Source of the DNA: JAAUTT01 sp963846585
Lineage (GTDB): Bacteria > Bacteroidota > Bacteroidia > Bacteroidales > JAAUTT01
DNA: 64,000 bases
Assembly (NCBI GenBank): GCA_963846585.1
Contig: CAWJWO010000001.1
Span: 62,001-126,000, forward strand
Direction of reading: 5' to 3'
Position numbers and translations under genes: made by a program. Under the pieces are notes generated by a model, which saw only the letters and a list, made by a program, of their open reading frames with translations, was not told where the DNA came from and did not search any database. Shown here in pieces: positions 8,542-16,908 of the stretch (position 1 is the stretch's first letter; the number at the start of each line of letters is the position of its first letter).

Positions 8542-10156
8542 ATGATTACAGTCTCAAACCTTGAAATACAATTTGGCAAAAAGCCATTATTCAGGGACGT
8601 TAACCTTAAATTTACGCCGGGTAATTGTTTTGGAATTATTGGAGCCAATGGAGCCGGCAAATCAACTTTTTTAAAGATACTTAGCGGAGAACTTGACCCG
8701 GCAAAAGGTTCAATAACTATGGGAAAAGGTGAACGGTTATCAGTTTTAAAACAGGACCATTTTGAATTTGATGAATATACCGTATTACATACAGTATTAA
8801 TGGGTCACAGTGAATTATTAAAAGTAATGGAAGCGCGTGAGGCTATATATTCAAAAAAGGATTTTTCCGATGAGGATGGCATACGTGTGTCAGAACTTGA
8901 AGAGCATTTCGCTGCAATGGATGGCTGGAATGCCGAAAGTGACGCCGCCAGCCTGTTTAAGCGGATTAGGTATAAGTGAGGACCTGCATCATGTTTTAAT
9001 GAAAGACCTTGGAGGAAAGGAAAAAGTGAGGGTACTTCTGGCACAGGCATTATTTGGCAAACCTGATAACCTGCTGCTCGATGAACCTACCAATGACCTC
9101 GACCTTGAAACGGTTATGTGGCTTGAAAACTATCTTTGTGAATTTGAAAACACAGTTCTGGTTGTTTCACACGATCGTCATTTTCTTGATGCAGTCTCCA
9201 CCCAAACAGTAGATATTGATTTTGGCCGTATAGAAATGTTCGCCGGAAATTATAGTTATTGGTACGAGTCGAGCCAGTTAGCCTTACGCCAGCAACAGGC
9301 ACAAAACAAAAAAGCTGAAGATAAGAGGAAAGAACTACAGGAATTTATTGCCCGTTTTAGCGCTAATGCTTCTAAATCAAGACAAACAACCAGCCGTAAG
9401 AAAATGCTTGAAAAACTGTCAATTGATGAGATAAAACCTTCCACGAGAAAATATCCGGGTATAATTTTTACGCCTGGCCGTGAACCGGGAAATATTATCC
9501 TGGGAGTAAACGGGTTGAGTAAATCGATCGATGGAACAGTATTGTTCAAAGATGTTCATTTCAGGATAGAAAAAGGGGAAAAAATAGGATTTGTATCACA
9601 CGATCCCCGGGCCGTATCTTCTTTTTTCAATATTATTATGGGTAACGACCAGCCTGATTCAGGTTCGTTTGAATGGGGCGTAACAATTACAAAGGCTTTT
9701 CTTCCTTTGGACCATTCTGAATTCTTCGAAACAGATATGTGTTTGAAAGACTGGCTGGCACAATTCTCAAACGATTCCAGCGAAATATACCTCCGCGGGT
9801 ACCTTGGTAAAATGTTATTTTCAGGTGATGAAGTGTACAAAAAAACAAAGGTTCTCTCAGGGGGCGAAAAAGTACGGTGCATGATTTCAAGAATGATGCT
9901 TAATGAAGCAAATACTTTAATTCTCGATTCTCCTACCAATCACCTCGATCTGGAATCAATTCAGGCTTTTAACAACTCCCTGAAAAGGTTCCCCGGCATT
10001 GTCCTGTTAACTTCTCACGATCGTGAATTTGTGCAGACTATCTGTGACCGGGTGATTGAACTTACCCCTAAAGGTATTATTGATAAACAGATGGAATATG
10101 ATGAGTATATTACAGATGAAAATATAAGGATGATGAGGGAGAAAATGTTTAAATAA
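8542..10156 (+). CDS. ABC-F family ATPase (YbiT-like), one-base frameshift
   Basis: ABC-F proteins act on the ribosome as translation factors or resistance proteins and have no membrane domain. The start is ATG 8542 (MITVSNLEIQFGKKPLF); the open frame upstream is unlikely coding. Site 1 is complete: GANGAGKST, signature LGGKEKVR, Walker B LLLDEPTNDLD. The frame breaks at TTT 8956-8958, where removing one T restores ASLLSGLGISEDL. Corrected length is 537 residues, normal for the group. Site 2 is degenerate: the P-loop reads GFVSHDPRAVSS, and Walker B is LILDSPTNHLD with Ser where the catalytic Glu is expected, although the signature LSGGEKVR is kept. Several Bacteroidota YbiT-like proteins have a weak second P-loop, from memory. 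Confidence 0.9.
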
Positions 10157-10186
10157 AGAGGACAGAAGGCATATCACTTGATTTGC

Positions 10187-10295
10187 GATTCTAGATTCTA
10201 GATTCTAGATTCTAGATTTAAGATTTAGGAATTATTTCTATAATAGAACTATTAAAATCTTAAATCACTAATCTTAAATCTAGAATCTTAAATAA
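10187..10295. repeat. Dispersed hairpin element, copy A
   Basis: It starts with four GATTCTA heptads, runs through a core AGATTTAGGAATTATT, and ends with AATCTTAAATCACTAATC and complements of the starting heptads. The arms can pair (GATTCTAGATTTAAG with CTTAAATCTAGAATC). A clearly related copy lies in opposite orientation at 39151-39250. It separates the convergent ABC-F and tpx genes, so it may work as a two-way terminator. Confidence 0.75.
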
Positions 10296-10316
10296 CACAT
10301 AACCTGCAACTAACAA

Positions 10317-10817
10317 CTATTTTACTGCCTTTAAAGCAGATGTATAATCCGGTTCCTGGGTTATTTCGGGTACTTGTTCTGTATAAATTATTTTCCCCGA
10401 TTCATCAATCACAACTATAGCCCTGGAGAGGATACCTGTCATCGGACCATCAGTTATTTTCACCCCATACGCCTTGCTGAAACTATCGTCACGAAATTCC
10501 GATAATGGTAATACATTTTTCAACCCTTCAACTGAACAAAACCGTCCGTGAGCAAAAGGTAAATCCCGTGAAATACACAATACAGCCGTGTTGTTCAGCT
10601 TTTCTGCTTCTGCATTGAATTTACGGATTGAGGTGGCGCAAACACCGGTATCCAGGCTGGGGAATATATTCAGTATTATCTTCTTCCCGGCAAAATCGGA
10701 TAGGGAAGCTTCCGATAAATCTGTCTTAACTAATTTAAAGCCCGGAGCCTTTATTCCGATAGCAGGAAGATTGCCGGCTGTATGAATCGTATTTCCTTTT
10801 AAAGTTATTGTTGCCAT
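10317..10817 (-). CDS. tpx: Thiol peroxidase
   Basis: An atypical 2-Cys peroxiredoxin of 166 residues that reduces H2O2 and alkyl hydroperoxides using thioredoxin. It opens with TLKGNTIHTAGNLPAIGIKA, the Tpx-specific N-terminus. The peroxidatic Cys lies in FPSLDTGVCATS (about residue 60) and the resolving Cys in HGRFCSVEGL (about residue 94). ISRDLPFAHGRFC and GILSRAIVVID are family blocks. It is convergent with the ABC-F gene and divergent from the DUF155 pair; the 332-bp region beyond its start holds one large palindrome. Confidence 0.96.
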   Translation of the reverse strand: MATITLKGNTIHTAGNLPAIGIKAPGFKLVKTDLSEASLSDFAGKKIILNIFPSLDTGVCATSIRKFNAEAEKLNNTAVLCISRDLPFAHGRFCSVEGLKNVLPLSEFRDDSFSKAYGVKITDGPMTGILSRAIVVIDESGKIIYTEQVPEITQEPDYTSALKAVK

Positions 10818-11005
10818 ATCAATATTATTTTAATTTGTGCTTGTAAATTAATCTTTGAACAAAAGTTCGGATAAAAGGTTCAGGATATTAATGTTTCCAT
10901 TAAAATCTTATTAAAAATTTTGGTTTGTGAGATCATATTTAATTGTGATTTTGTTCAATCTATAAAATTTTTTCATTAATTTAGAAATACTTAAATCGAA
11001 AATAG

Positions 11006-11031
11006 AATTTAAGATAACTTTATCTTAAATT
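11006..11031. promoter_or_regulatory. 26-bp inverted repeat in the tpx / DUF155 divergent region
   Basis: AATTTAAGATAA and TTATCTTAAATT are perfect complements separated by CT. The 2-base spacer is too short for a good RNA hairpin, which favours a protein-binding site or cruciform. It lies about 190 bp from the tpx start and 118 bp from the DUF155 start. The rest of 10818-11149 is AT-rich with nothing else I can support. Confidence 0.4.
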
Positions 11032-11149
11032 TTACGTAACTTTAAAGATAGATTTGCCTAATTAAAAAATATTCAACAGAAAATCATTTCTATAAATTGA
11101 TTATTACAAGCCAAATCCAAATAAAATATTATCGGGATATAAATTTACA

Positions 11150-11953
11150 ATGTTTAAAATAACAGCCAGCCAAATATCGGACAATATTGATATTGATTCC
11201 TTCAAAGGTATCTATAAGGCTGAATTGTTTTATTCGGATAAATTTGAATTATTTTATAAAGTTGATGCCGAAATTTGTTTTTCTGTTTACAGTTACGGAG
11301 TGGTTTGTTTTTTTAACTGTGATAATTTAAAATCCGGCGAAATAATGAAGGCTTTATCTGATCATTGTGTATTTTTTTATGATAGTGAGTTTAATAAAGA
11401 ATATAATATAAATCCAAAAGCTACTGAGCTGAAATTTAGTTATAACAATGCCGAATTAACATATTTTGATTTTGATGTATTGAGGATAATTATGTTAAAC
11501 ATTTCTCAATCAGTTACCCTTGATTATTATTTTCAAAAATCGAGGATTTTGTTAAATGATACGAATAAATACACTTCAAATTTAGAAAAAACCGGAAAAC
11601 TTACCATATCTGATAAAAAACTTAAAAAAATTGTAGGACTGACAAATTCGATCAAGAATGAAATAGTTGAAAATTTACGCATTTTAGAATTAATCCAGGA
11701 AACAACGGATAACATATATATAATAGTTATTGATTTAAAATTAAAGAAAGCCTTATTTATTAATGAAAAATATCATTGTGTTCAAAAGGAAATAGAATAC
11801 ATAAATGAAAATTTAGAATATTTCAGTGCCCTCATGGAACATGGAGACTTCATGAAATCTGAATGGATATGGGCAGTATTGCTTGCCATATTTGCTATCG
11901 ATATAGTATTTCGTGATTTTTTACATGAATTATTTATTTTTATACAAAAGTGA
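11150..11953 (+). CDS. RMD1/YagE (DUF155) family protein, copy 1
   Basis: A 267-residue protein of the DUF155 family. Members in yeast (Rmd1) and bacteria are of poorly known function and have a C-terminal hydrophobic anchor. Visible features are an N-terminal beta-rich part with SYGVVCFFNCDN (the family YGVVVFW-type strand), the conserved helix LNISQSVTLDYYFQKSRILL, a helical middle, and a hydrophobic tail WIWAVLLAIFAIDIVF. It is followed after 22 bp by a paralogue. The codon use is AT-rich, like its neighbours. The function is unknown. Confidence 0.8.
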   Translation: MFKITASQISDNIDIDSFKGIYKAELFYSDKFELFYKVDAEICFSVYSYGVVCFFNCDNLKSGEIMKALSDHCVFFYDSEFNKEYNINPKATELKFSYNNAELTYFDFDVLRIIMLNISQSVTLDYYFQKSRILLNDTNKYTSNLEKTGKLTISDKKLKKIVGLTNSIKNEIVENLRILELIQETTDNIYIIVIDLKLKKALFINEKYHCVQKEIEYINENLEYFSALMEHGDFMKSEWIWAVLLAIFAIDIVFRDFLHELFIFIQK

Positions 11954-11975
11954 TTTAACTATTAATAGAATATAG

Positions 11976-12761
11976 ATGTATAAAATTAATGCCACACAAA
12001 TTTCAGATGAAATAAATTTGGAATCAATGCAGGCAGACTATACTGCTGAACTATTGTATACTAATTATTATGAATTGTTTTATGAAGTTGGTACCGAACA
12101 GTATATTTCAGTTTTAAAATATGGGGTGGTGTGTTTTTTAAATTGTGATGATACGATCTCGAATGATTTTAATCAGGTTGTTTCTAAACACTGCGCCTAT
12201 TTTTATGATAGTGAACTCACTAAAGAATACTATATTGAACCCGTTGCAAAAGAAGTAAAGTTTGGTTTTAATAAGGCAGATCTCGTTTATTGTGATATCG
12301 AAACTATGAGGCTGATTATGTTAAATTTAGCCCAATCAGTTGCCCTGGATTATTATTTTCAGAAAGCACGGATTTTATTGGAAGAAACTAACAAACATAC
12401 CTCTGTTTTAGAAGCACGCGGTAAGCTGTCCATATCAGATAAAAAGCTGAAACAATTTATTGGAAAAACACTAAACCTTAAAAATGAAATAGTTGCAAAC
12501 CTTCATATTTTTGATTCTCCGCCTGAAACCTGGCAAAGTGATTATTTAATACGAATCGATATTGAAATGAAACAAGCCTTATATATGGAAAAAAGGTCGG
12601 ATAATATTCATGAAGATTTAAAAATTATCAGGGAACATCTCGAATTGTTCAGCGATATTTTACATCACGGCGCAAGCATGAAACTTGAATGGGTTGTAAT
12701 GATTTTAGTTCTCATTGAAGTATTTGATTTGATTTATAAAGGATATATTTTAAAGCATTGA
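11976..12761 (+). CDS. RMD1/YagE (DUF155) family protein, copy 2
   Basis: This 261-residue tandem paralogue of the preceding gene has the same order of blocks: KYGVVCFLNCDD, LNLAQSVALDYYFQKARILL, GKLSISDKKLKQFIGKTLNLKN (read as GKLSISDKKLK then QFIGKTLNLKN), and the hydrophobic C-terminus WVVMILVLIEVFDLIY. Similarity runs over the whole length, so this is a complete duplication. The 22-bp spacing points to one transcript and suggests the two proteins act together, perhaps as a hetero-oligomer at the membrane. The function is unknown. Confidence 0.8.
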   Translation: MYKINATQISDEINLESMQADYTAELLYTNYYELFYEVGTEQYISVLKYGVVCFLNCDDTISNDFNQVVSKHCAYFYDSELTKEYYIEPVAKEVKFGFNKADLVYCDIETMRLIMLNLAQSVALDYYFQKARILLEETNKHTSVLEARGKLSISDKKLKQFIGKTLNLKNEIVANLHIFDSPPETWQSDYLIRIDIEMKQALYMEKRSDNIHEDLKIIREHLELFSDILHHGASMKLEWVVMILVLIEVFDLIYKGYILKH

Positions 12762-12843
12762 AAATTTGTTAATGAATATTTATGAATATAACATTACTTT
12801 TACGAAAAAAATTTTAAATTTATAATTATACCATTATCCTGTA

Positions 12844-13392
12844 ATGAATGCAGGAAGGTTAAATTTGCAGTACATCATGGAAAATAAAGAAAATATTGTA
12901 AAAGAATTTGCGGGGTATTGTTCTAAATGTGATGGAATGTGCTGTAAGAGAGGAGTTTTTACATTGTTTGAATCGGAAGTGGAAAAATTATTGAATGAAG
13001 AAAAAGATTTAAAATATGCCGATGTATTTGACGAAAGAGGTGGTTGCAAAGATATAGCATTACATGGTTTGTGCATGTTTTCAAAGAAGGATGGTTGTAA
13101 ATTGCCCATGGAACATCGCCCGGTCGATTGTATTTCATTCCCGTTTTATCCAAAACTGAAAGAAGTCAATGAAAATATGGAAATTGAGTCTATTTTAATC
13201 CAAAATGAATGCCCTTTTAGTAAGGAAATTTCTAATAACGAAAAGCTCCTGTCGTATATGTATAACTTTTGGAACGATGTGATAAAAAAAACCACCAAAC
13301 AGGAAATTATTGATTGGATTGGAGAAAACGGGTGCTGGGGAGAGTGGTATAAAAATGCAATTGAAGTAAAACAAATTAAAAGCTTAGATTAA
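12844..13392 (+). CDS. YkgJ-type cysteine-cluster protein
   Basis: This 182-residue protein belongs to the YkgJ/UPF0153 group, thought to bind Zn or Fe through Cys residues. It shows CSKCDGMCCKRG, then GGCKDIALHGLCMF, DGCKLPMEHRPVDCISFPFYP and NECPFSKE, together a typical cluster of eight or more Cys. An in-frame ATG at 12877 (MENKENIVKEFAGYC) is the more likely start, because the first 11 residues are not part of the family. It lies 25 bp upstream of the first receiver gene, so co-transcription is plausible. The biochemical role is unknown. Confidence 0.8.
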   Translation: MNAGRLNLQYIMENKENIVKEFAGYCSKCDGMCCKRGVFTLFESEVEKLLNEEKDLKYADVFDERGGCKDIALHGLCMFSKKDGCKLPMEHRPVDCISFPFYPKLKEVNENMEIESILIQNECPFSKEISNNEKLLSYMYNFWNDVIKKTTKQEIIDWIGENGCWGEWYKNAIEVKQIKSLD

Positions 13393-13417
13393 AATTTTAA
13401 TTTTTTATATGTAAAAT

Positions 13418-13816
13418 ATGAATTCAGGCCTTAAAAGTGTAGAATCCGAAGAAATGAAAACAATTTTGGTGGTTGACGATAATGAGATGGTTTGTGTTCT
13501 GCTAAAATCGATTCTTGAAGCAAAATATAAGATTGTAATCAGGAACGACGGCCAGGATGCACTTGCATTTCTTGACCAGGGAAACCGCCCCGACCTTATC
13601 CTGCTTGATATGTTAATGCCAAAAATGAATGGGCGCACTTTTGTACGAAGGGTTATTGGCAATCCGAGATATGGGAAAATACCAATTATTTTTATCACAA
13701 CAGTAGATAGTCCAATGCTGATTAACAGTTTTAAAAGCCTGGTCCTGGATTATATTGTAAAGCCTGTAGATAAAGAAGTTTTATTACAAAAAGTTGAGAA
13801 AGCATTAAATAAATAA
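13418..13816 (+). CDS. Single-domain response regulator (receiver), copy 1
   Basis: A stand-alone CheY-like receiver of 132 residues. The acidic pair is in ILVVDDNEMV, the phospho-acceptor Asp in LILLDMLMP, Thr in FITTVDS, and Lys in YIVKPVD. The stretch MNGRTFVRRVIGNPRYGKIP is shared almost word for word with the next gene and with the receiver at 44940, so the three form one paralogue family. There is no output domain. The cognate kinase is not adjacent; the nearest is the hybrid kinase at 24234. The start chosen is ATG 13418, but ATG 13454 (MKTILVVDD) is also possible. Confidence 0.92.
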   Translation: MNSGLKSVESEEMKTILVVDDNEMVCVLLKSILEAKYKIVIRNDGQDALAFLDQGNRPDLILLDMLMPKMNGRTFVRRVIGNPRYGKIPIIFITTVDSPMLINSFKSLVLDYIVKPVDKEVLLQKVEKALNK

Positions 13817-13850
13817 TATATAAATCATTTTAATAAAATACTAATTAATT

Positions 13851-14264
13851 ATGGGAAAAAAAGTATCAGCCACTACTAATAATTCGGCTAACATTAAAAA
13901 AAACATTCTAATAGTGGATGATAGTGAAACTGTTCGGGAGTTCATTCAGTCTATTCTTAATGAAGAATTCACAACTTTGGCTAAGAATGATGGCCTGGAA
14001 GCATTGGATTATCTTAAACAAGGCAACCGCCCGGACCTGATTTTAAGCGATATGGAAATGCCCAATATGAATGGAAGAACATTCGTTAGACGTGTTAATT
14101 CCGATCCACGATTTGGCCAAATACCCATTATTTTTGTAACGGCTGTAAAAAGTGAAATGCTCGTCAATAGCTTTAAAAACATGGGAAATGTTGATTTTAT
14201 CTTTAAACCTTTTAAACCTGAAGAATTGGTTGAAAAAGTAAACACTATATTACGATATAACTGA
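13851..14264 (+). CDS. Single-domain response regulator (receiver), copy 2
   Basis: A 137-residue CheY-like receiver, 34 bp after the first. It has a short basic/polar leader (MGKKVSATTNNSANIKKN), then ILIVDDSETV, the phospho-acceptor in LILSDMEMP, Thr in FVTAVKS, and Lys in FIFKPFKPEEL. It shares MNGRTFVRRV, the pattern SMLINSFK/EMLVNSFK and other blocks with copy 1, so it is a tandem duplicate. The AT-rich stretch 14265-14396 that follows (ATTATTATTAATATT) shows no terminator I can support, and the next gene may share the transcript. Confidence 0.92.
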   Translation: MGKKVSATTNNSANIKKNILIVDDSETVREFIQSILNEEFTTLAKNDGLEALDYLKQGNRPDLILSDMEMPNMNGRTFVRRVNSDPRFGQIPIIFVTAVKSEMLVNSFKNMGNVDFIFKPFKPEELVEKVNTILRYN

Positions 14265-14396
14265 TATTATAAACTAAATCCCTCTTTAATTATGTGATAT
14301 ATTATTATTAATATTATTATTAATATTATAATTATATTATTTTAGTTATTGAAGATTAAAAATAATTGATTCCCTATTTAAATAAACAGAAAAATA

Positions 14397-14582
14397 TTGA
14401 AAAGAGTAAAGAAAACCAAACCTAAAGAAACGAAAGTTGGGGTGGTTGAAATTTCAAGAAAAGAAGCAATAAAAAAATTAGGATTGGTAGCCTTATCGGC
14501 TTCTACTATGATTTTGCTGCTGAATGAACCGGCAAAAGGACAGCAAAGTCCTGAGTCTCCGGATAATCCGCCTGATTGGTAA
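14397..14582 (+). CDS. Small secreted-looking peptide, candidate RiPP precursor
   Basis: A 61-residue ORF from TTG 14397; an in-frame TAA at 14379 leaves no ATG option. The layout is a Lys-rich N-terminus (MKRVKKTKPKETK), then ISRKEAIKKLG leading into a short hydrophobic helix (LVALSASTMILLL), then NEPAKG, and a 13-residue tail QQSPESPDNPPDW. The helix and the AKG|QQ junction resemble a signal peptide with Gln at +1, common in Bacteroidota exported proteins. A twin-arginine pair is absent. The stop is 15 bp before the PqqD-HprK gene, whose families handle small peptides elsewhere. That the tail is the modified part is inference. Confidence 0.55.
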   Translation: MKRVKKTKPKETKVGVVEISRKEAIKKLGLVALSASTMILLLNEPAKGQQSPESPDNPPDW

Positions 14583-14597
14583 CAAATCAATTGTTTC

Positions 14598-15731
14598 ATG
14601 CCAATGGATATTGCTAAAAAAATAGGTAACAATCATGTAGTTTGGCTCGAAAAATCGAACCGGTGGGTACAGCTTGAAGAACCTGCATGGTTAATATATT
14701 CTCAACGTAAAAAAGGAACAGATACTGTTACTTTATCAAGAATATGCGCTAAAAGATATAATCTTACCCTACAGGAAAGCGATCAATTTGTAAATGAGAT
14801 ATGTACGTGTTTGTCAGGTTTAAACGAACCTGCTCCGGATTCGGCTTCAGAAACTGACATCACCTGCTTACCATCATATAATAGCAATAAAAATTATTCT
14901 TCCCGCGATTATTTAATAGGCACAAAATATTTCCGTATAAACTTCGAAACACGGTTGGCGGAATACTATATACACCCTCCCCTCGCCCATCTGGAAACTT
15001 CAACATCAGGCAAAACGGATGTAAAATTTGAAATAAAAAGCAGCGCCGATATCCCGGTATTAATTGAGCAAAATTATCCGGCATATGCCTGTAAGGATTT
15101 TATGCAGCTAAAAAAGAGACTTTTCATTCGTATGGCAAATACCATTTATAATAAAACGAATGAAGACTGGATGTCGTTTGTACACGCATCTGCTATAACC
15201 GACGGCAAACAAACCGTCCTCCTTTCCTCAGGAAGTGGTTCGGGGAAAAGCACAATGGCGGCTCTATTACAGAAAAAAGGATTATCGGTGGCTTCTGACG
15301 ATTTTGTGCCTATCGACGCCAAAAAAAAACAAGCCTTTGCATTTCCTGCTGCCATATCAGTAAAGGAAGGATCGTTTAAACTTCTGAGCCCGTATTACGG
15401 CAATCTGCATGATAAAGATTTTAACAGCTATGAATTCATAAACAGTAAAGTACGGTTCCTGCCGCCAAAATCGGATACAATACCGGAATTTTTGCCACAA
15501 CCTCTGAAATGTATTGTTTTTATCAAGTATAATCCTAATATTTTTTGTAACTTTAATATTATACCTCAAAATGAAGCCCTGAAACTATTTCACGAACAAG
15601 CCTGGGTATCGGGCAACCCAAAACATGCCAGGAATTTTATAAACTGGTTTGTGAAATTGGATTGCTATCGTTTGGAATATGGTGACACAGACGCAGGGAT
15701 AAATAAAATATTAAGGATTTTTAAAAATTAA
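14598..15731 (+). CDS. PqqD-like / HPr-kinase-like fusion protein
   Basis: A 377-residue protein with two parts. Residues about 1-75 fit a PqqD-like recognition domain (NRWVQLEEPAWLIYSQ, then LSRICAKRYNLTLQESDQFV). Residues about 190-300 fit an HPr kinase/phosphorylase-like P-loop fold: FVHASAIT, Walker A SSGSGSGKSTMAALL, and LSVASDDFVPID matching the HprK ADD strand. PqqD-type domains bind precursor peptides, and HprK-like kinases phosphorylate some lasso peptides, so the fusion suggests a peptide-directed kinase. True HprK partners (HPr, EI) are not seen. It is 15 bp after the small peptide gene and 14 bp before the nucleotidyltransferase gene, almost certainly one operon. Confidence 0.72.
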   Translation: MPMDIAKKIGNNHVVWLEKSNRWVQLEEPAWLIYSQRKKGTDTVTLSRICAKRYNLTLQESDQFVNEICTCLSGLNEPAPDSASETDITCLPSYNSNKNYSSRDYLIGTKYFRINFETRLAEYYIHPPLAHLETSTSGKTDVKFEIKSSADIPVLIEQNYPAYACKDFMQLKKRLFIRMANTIYNKTNEDWMSFVHASAITDGKQTVLLSSGSGSGKSTMAALLQKKGLSVASDDFVPIDAKKKQAFAFPAAISVKEGSFKLLSPYYGNLHDKDFNSYEFINSKVRFLPPKSDTIPEFLPQPLKCIVFIKYNPNIFCNFNIIPQNEALKLFHEQAWVSGNPKHARNFINWFVKLDCYRLEYGDTDAGINKILRIFKN

Positions 15732-15745
15732 ATACAGATGATTTA

Positions 15746-16873
15746 ATGCTGAACAGGTTACAAACATACTATTTAATTGGTAAAATTCTTTCACCAGGCA
15801 ATAAGGATGAAAATAGAAATACTGTAATCAGTTCACTTGAATCCGGCGGTTTAAACTGGCCTCTTTTTATATCCACCGGAAGCAATCATCTTGTATTACA
15901 GACAATCTATTGCAAGCTTAATGAGCAAAATCTTACCGGATATATCCCTTCAGATGTACTTAAGCATCTTAAGTATATAAGGGATCTTAACTATAACCGG
16001 AATATTGAAATACTGCGGCAGGTAAAAGAAATAAATACACTTTTGGGCCATCATGGTATTACTCCTTTGTATATTAAAGGAACAGGCAATATAATCGATG
16101 GGCTTTATAGTGATGTTGCCGAACGGATTATGTATGATATAGATTTCCTTGTTCAGGATGGCCAGTGGGAAACAGCCGCTGAAATACTTATCAAAGATGG
16201 CTATAGCGCTAATAAAATATATGAGCCGGAAAAGAGAAAAGAAATGAAGCATTATCCCAGGCTCAGTAAGCCCGGGACAAAAGCAGCGGTGGAGATACAC
16301 CGGCTACCCGTGGATTACATATATTCAGGCACTTTTGGAGCTGAGGAGGTGTGGCAAAATAAAAAATGGACAGGAGGAAATTATAACTGTTATGTAATGT
16401 GCGATAAGCATAAGATAATCCTGAATTTTATCCACTCACAGCTGCACCATAATGGAAATTTATATGCAAAAACTTTTATGCGGAATATTTATGATTTGTT
16501 TTTGCTGTCAAAGCGGGAAAATATTGAAGGGGTTTTTGCCAAAATGAATAATTATCACCGGCAAGCTGCAAATTATATGAGGATTATGAATAAAGGATTT
16601 GGTTACGGTAATTCGTACCTGGACATTTCAGGACATACCGGAATACCATATTTATTCCGATATGAAATTAATTTACACAGCCTTATTGTTAGCAGGATCA
16701 CGTTCCTGACACATAAAATATTCAAAGCTTACATTATATTGCCTTTTCTTGCTTTTAAAGACAAAAAACTAAGATTATCATTATTTAAAAAAATTTTAGA
16801 CAAAAATTGGTACAAACAACACTTAAAATCGTATAAACAAAAAAGGTTTGTTTATAATCCTTTGGAACCATAA
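15746..16873 (+). CDS. Nucleotidyltransferase family protein (NTP_transf_5-like)
   Basis: A 375-residue protein with the hallmark of the uncharacterised nucleotidyltransferase family PF14907: ITPLYIKGTGNI near residue 115, followed by ERIMYDIDFLVQDGQWETA with the DxD metal-binding pair, then EIHRLPVDY and a helical region with HKIILNFIHSQLHHNG. Members accompany HprK- and PqqD-like genes in peptide and exopolysaccharide loci, and one group modifies lasso peptide tails (from memory). Here it is the last of the three tightly packed genes. The substrate is unknown. The C-terminus is very basic (KKILDKNWYKQHLKSYKQKR). Confidence 0.75.
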   Translation: MLNRLQTYYLIGKILSPGNKDENRNTVISSLESGGLNWPLFISTGSNHLVLQTIYCKLNEQNLTGYIPSDVLKHLKYIRDLNYNRNIEILRQVKEINTLLGHHGITPLYIKGTGNIIDGLYSDVAERIMYDIDFLVQDGQWETAAEILIKDGYSANKIYEPEKRKEMKHYPRLSKPGTKAAVEIHRLPVDYIYSGTFGAEEVWQNKKWTGGNYNCYVMCDKHKIILNFIHSQLHHNGNLYAKTFMRNIYDLFLLSKRENIEGVFAKMNNYHRQAANYMRIMNKGFGYGNSYLDISGHTGIPYLFRYEINLHSLIVSRITFLTHKIFKAYIILPFLAFKDKKLRLSLFKKILDKNWYKQHLKSYKQKRFVYNPLEP

Positions 16874-16908
16874 TTATTATTTACGGCAATTTATTAAATA
16901 CCAGGTAC

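Noticed and set aside
14397..14582. Tat signal in the small peptide
   Set aside because: The required Arg-Arg pair is missing (ISRKEAIKKLG), so only a general signal-like helix is claimed.
14397..16873. Complete lasso peptide cluster
   Set aside because: No asparagine-synthetase-like cyclase or transglutaminase-like protease is nearby.
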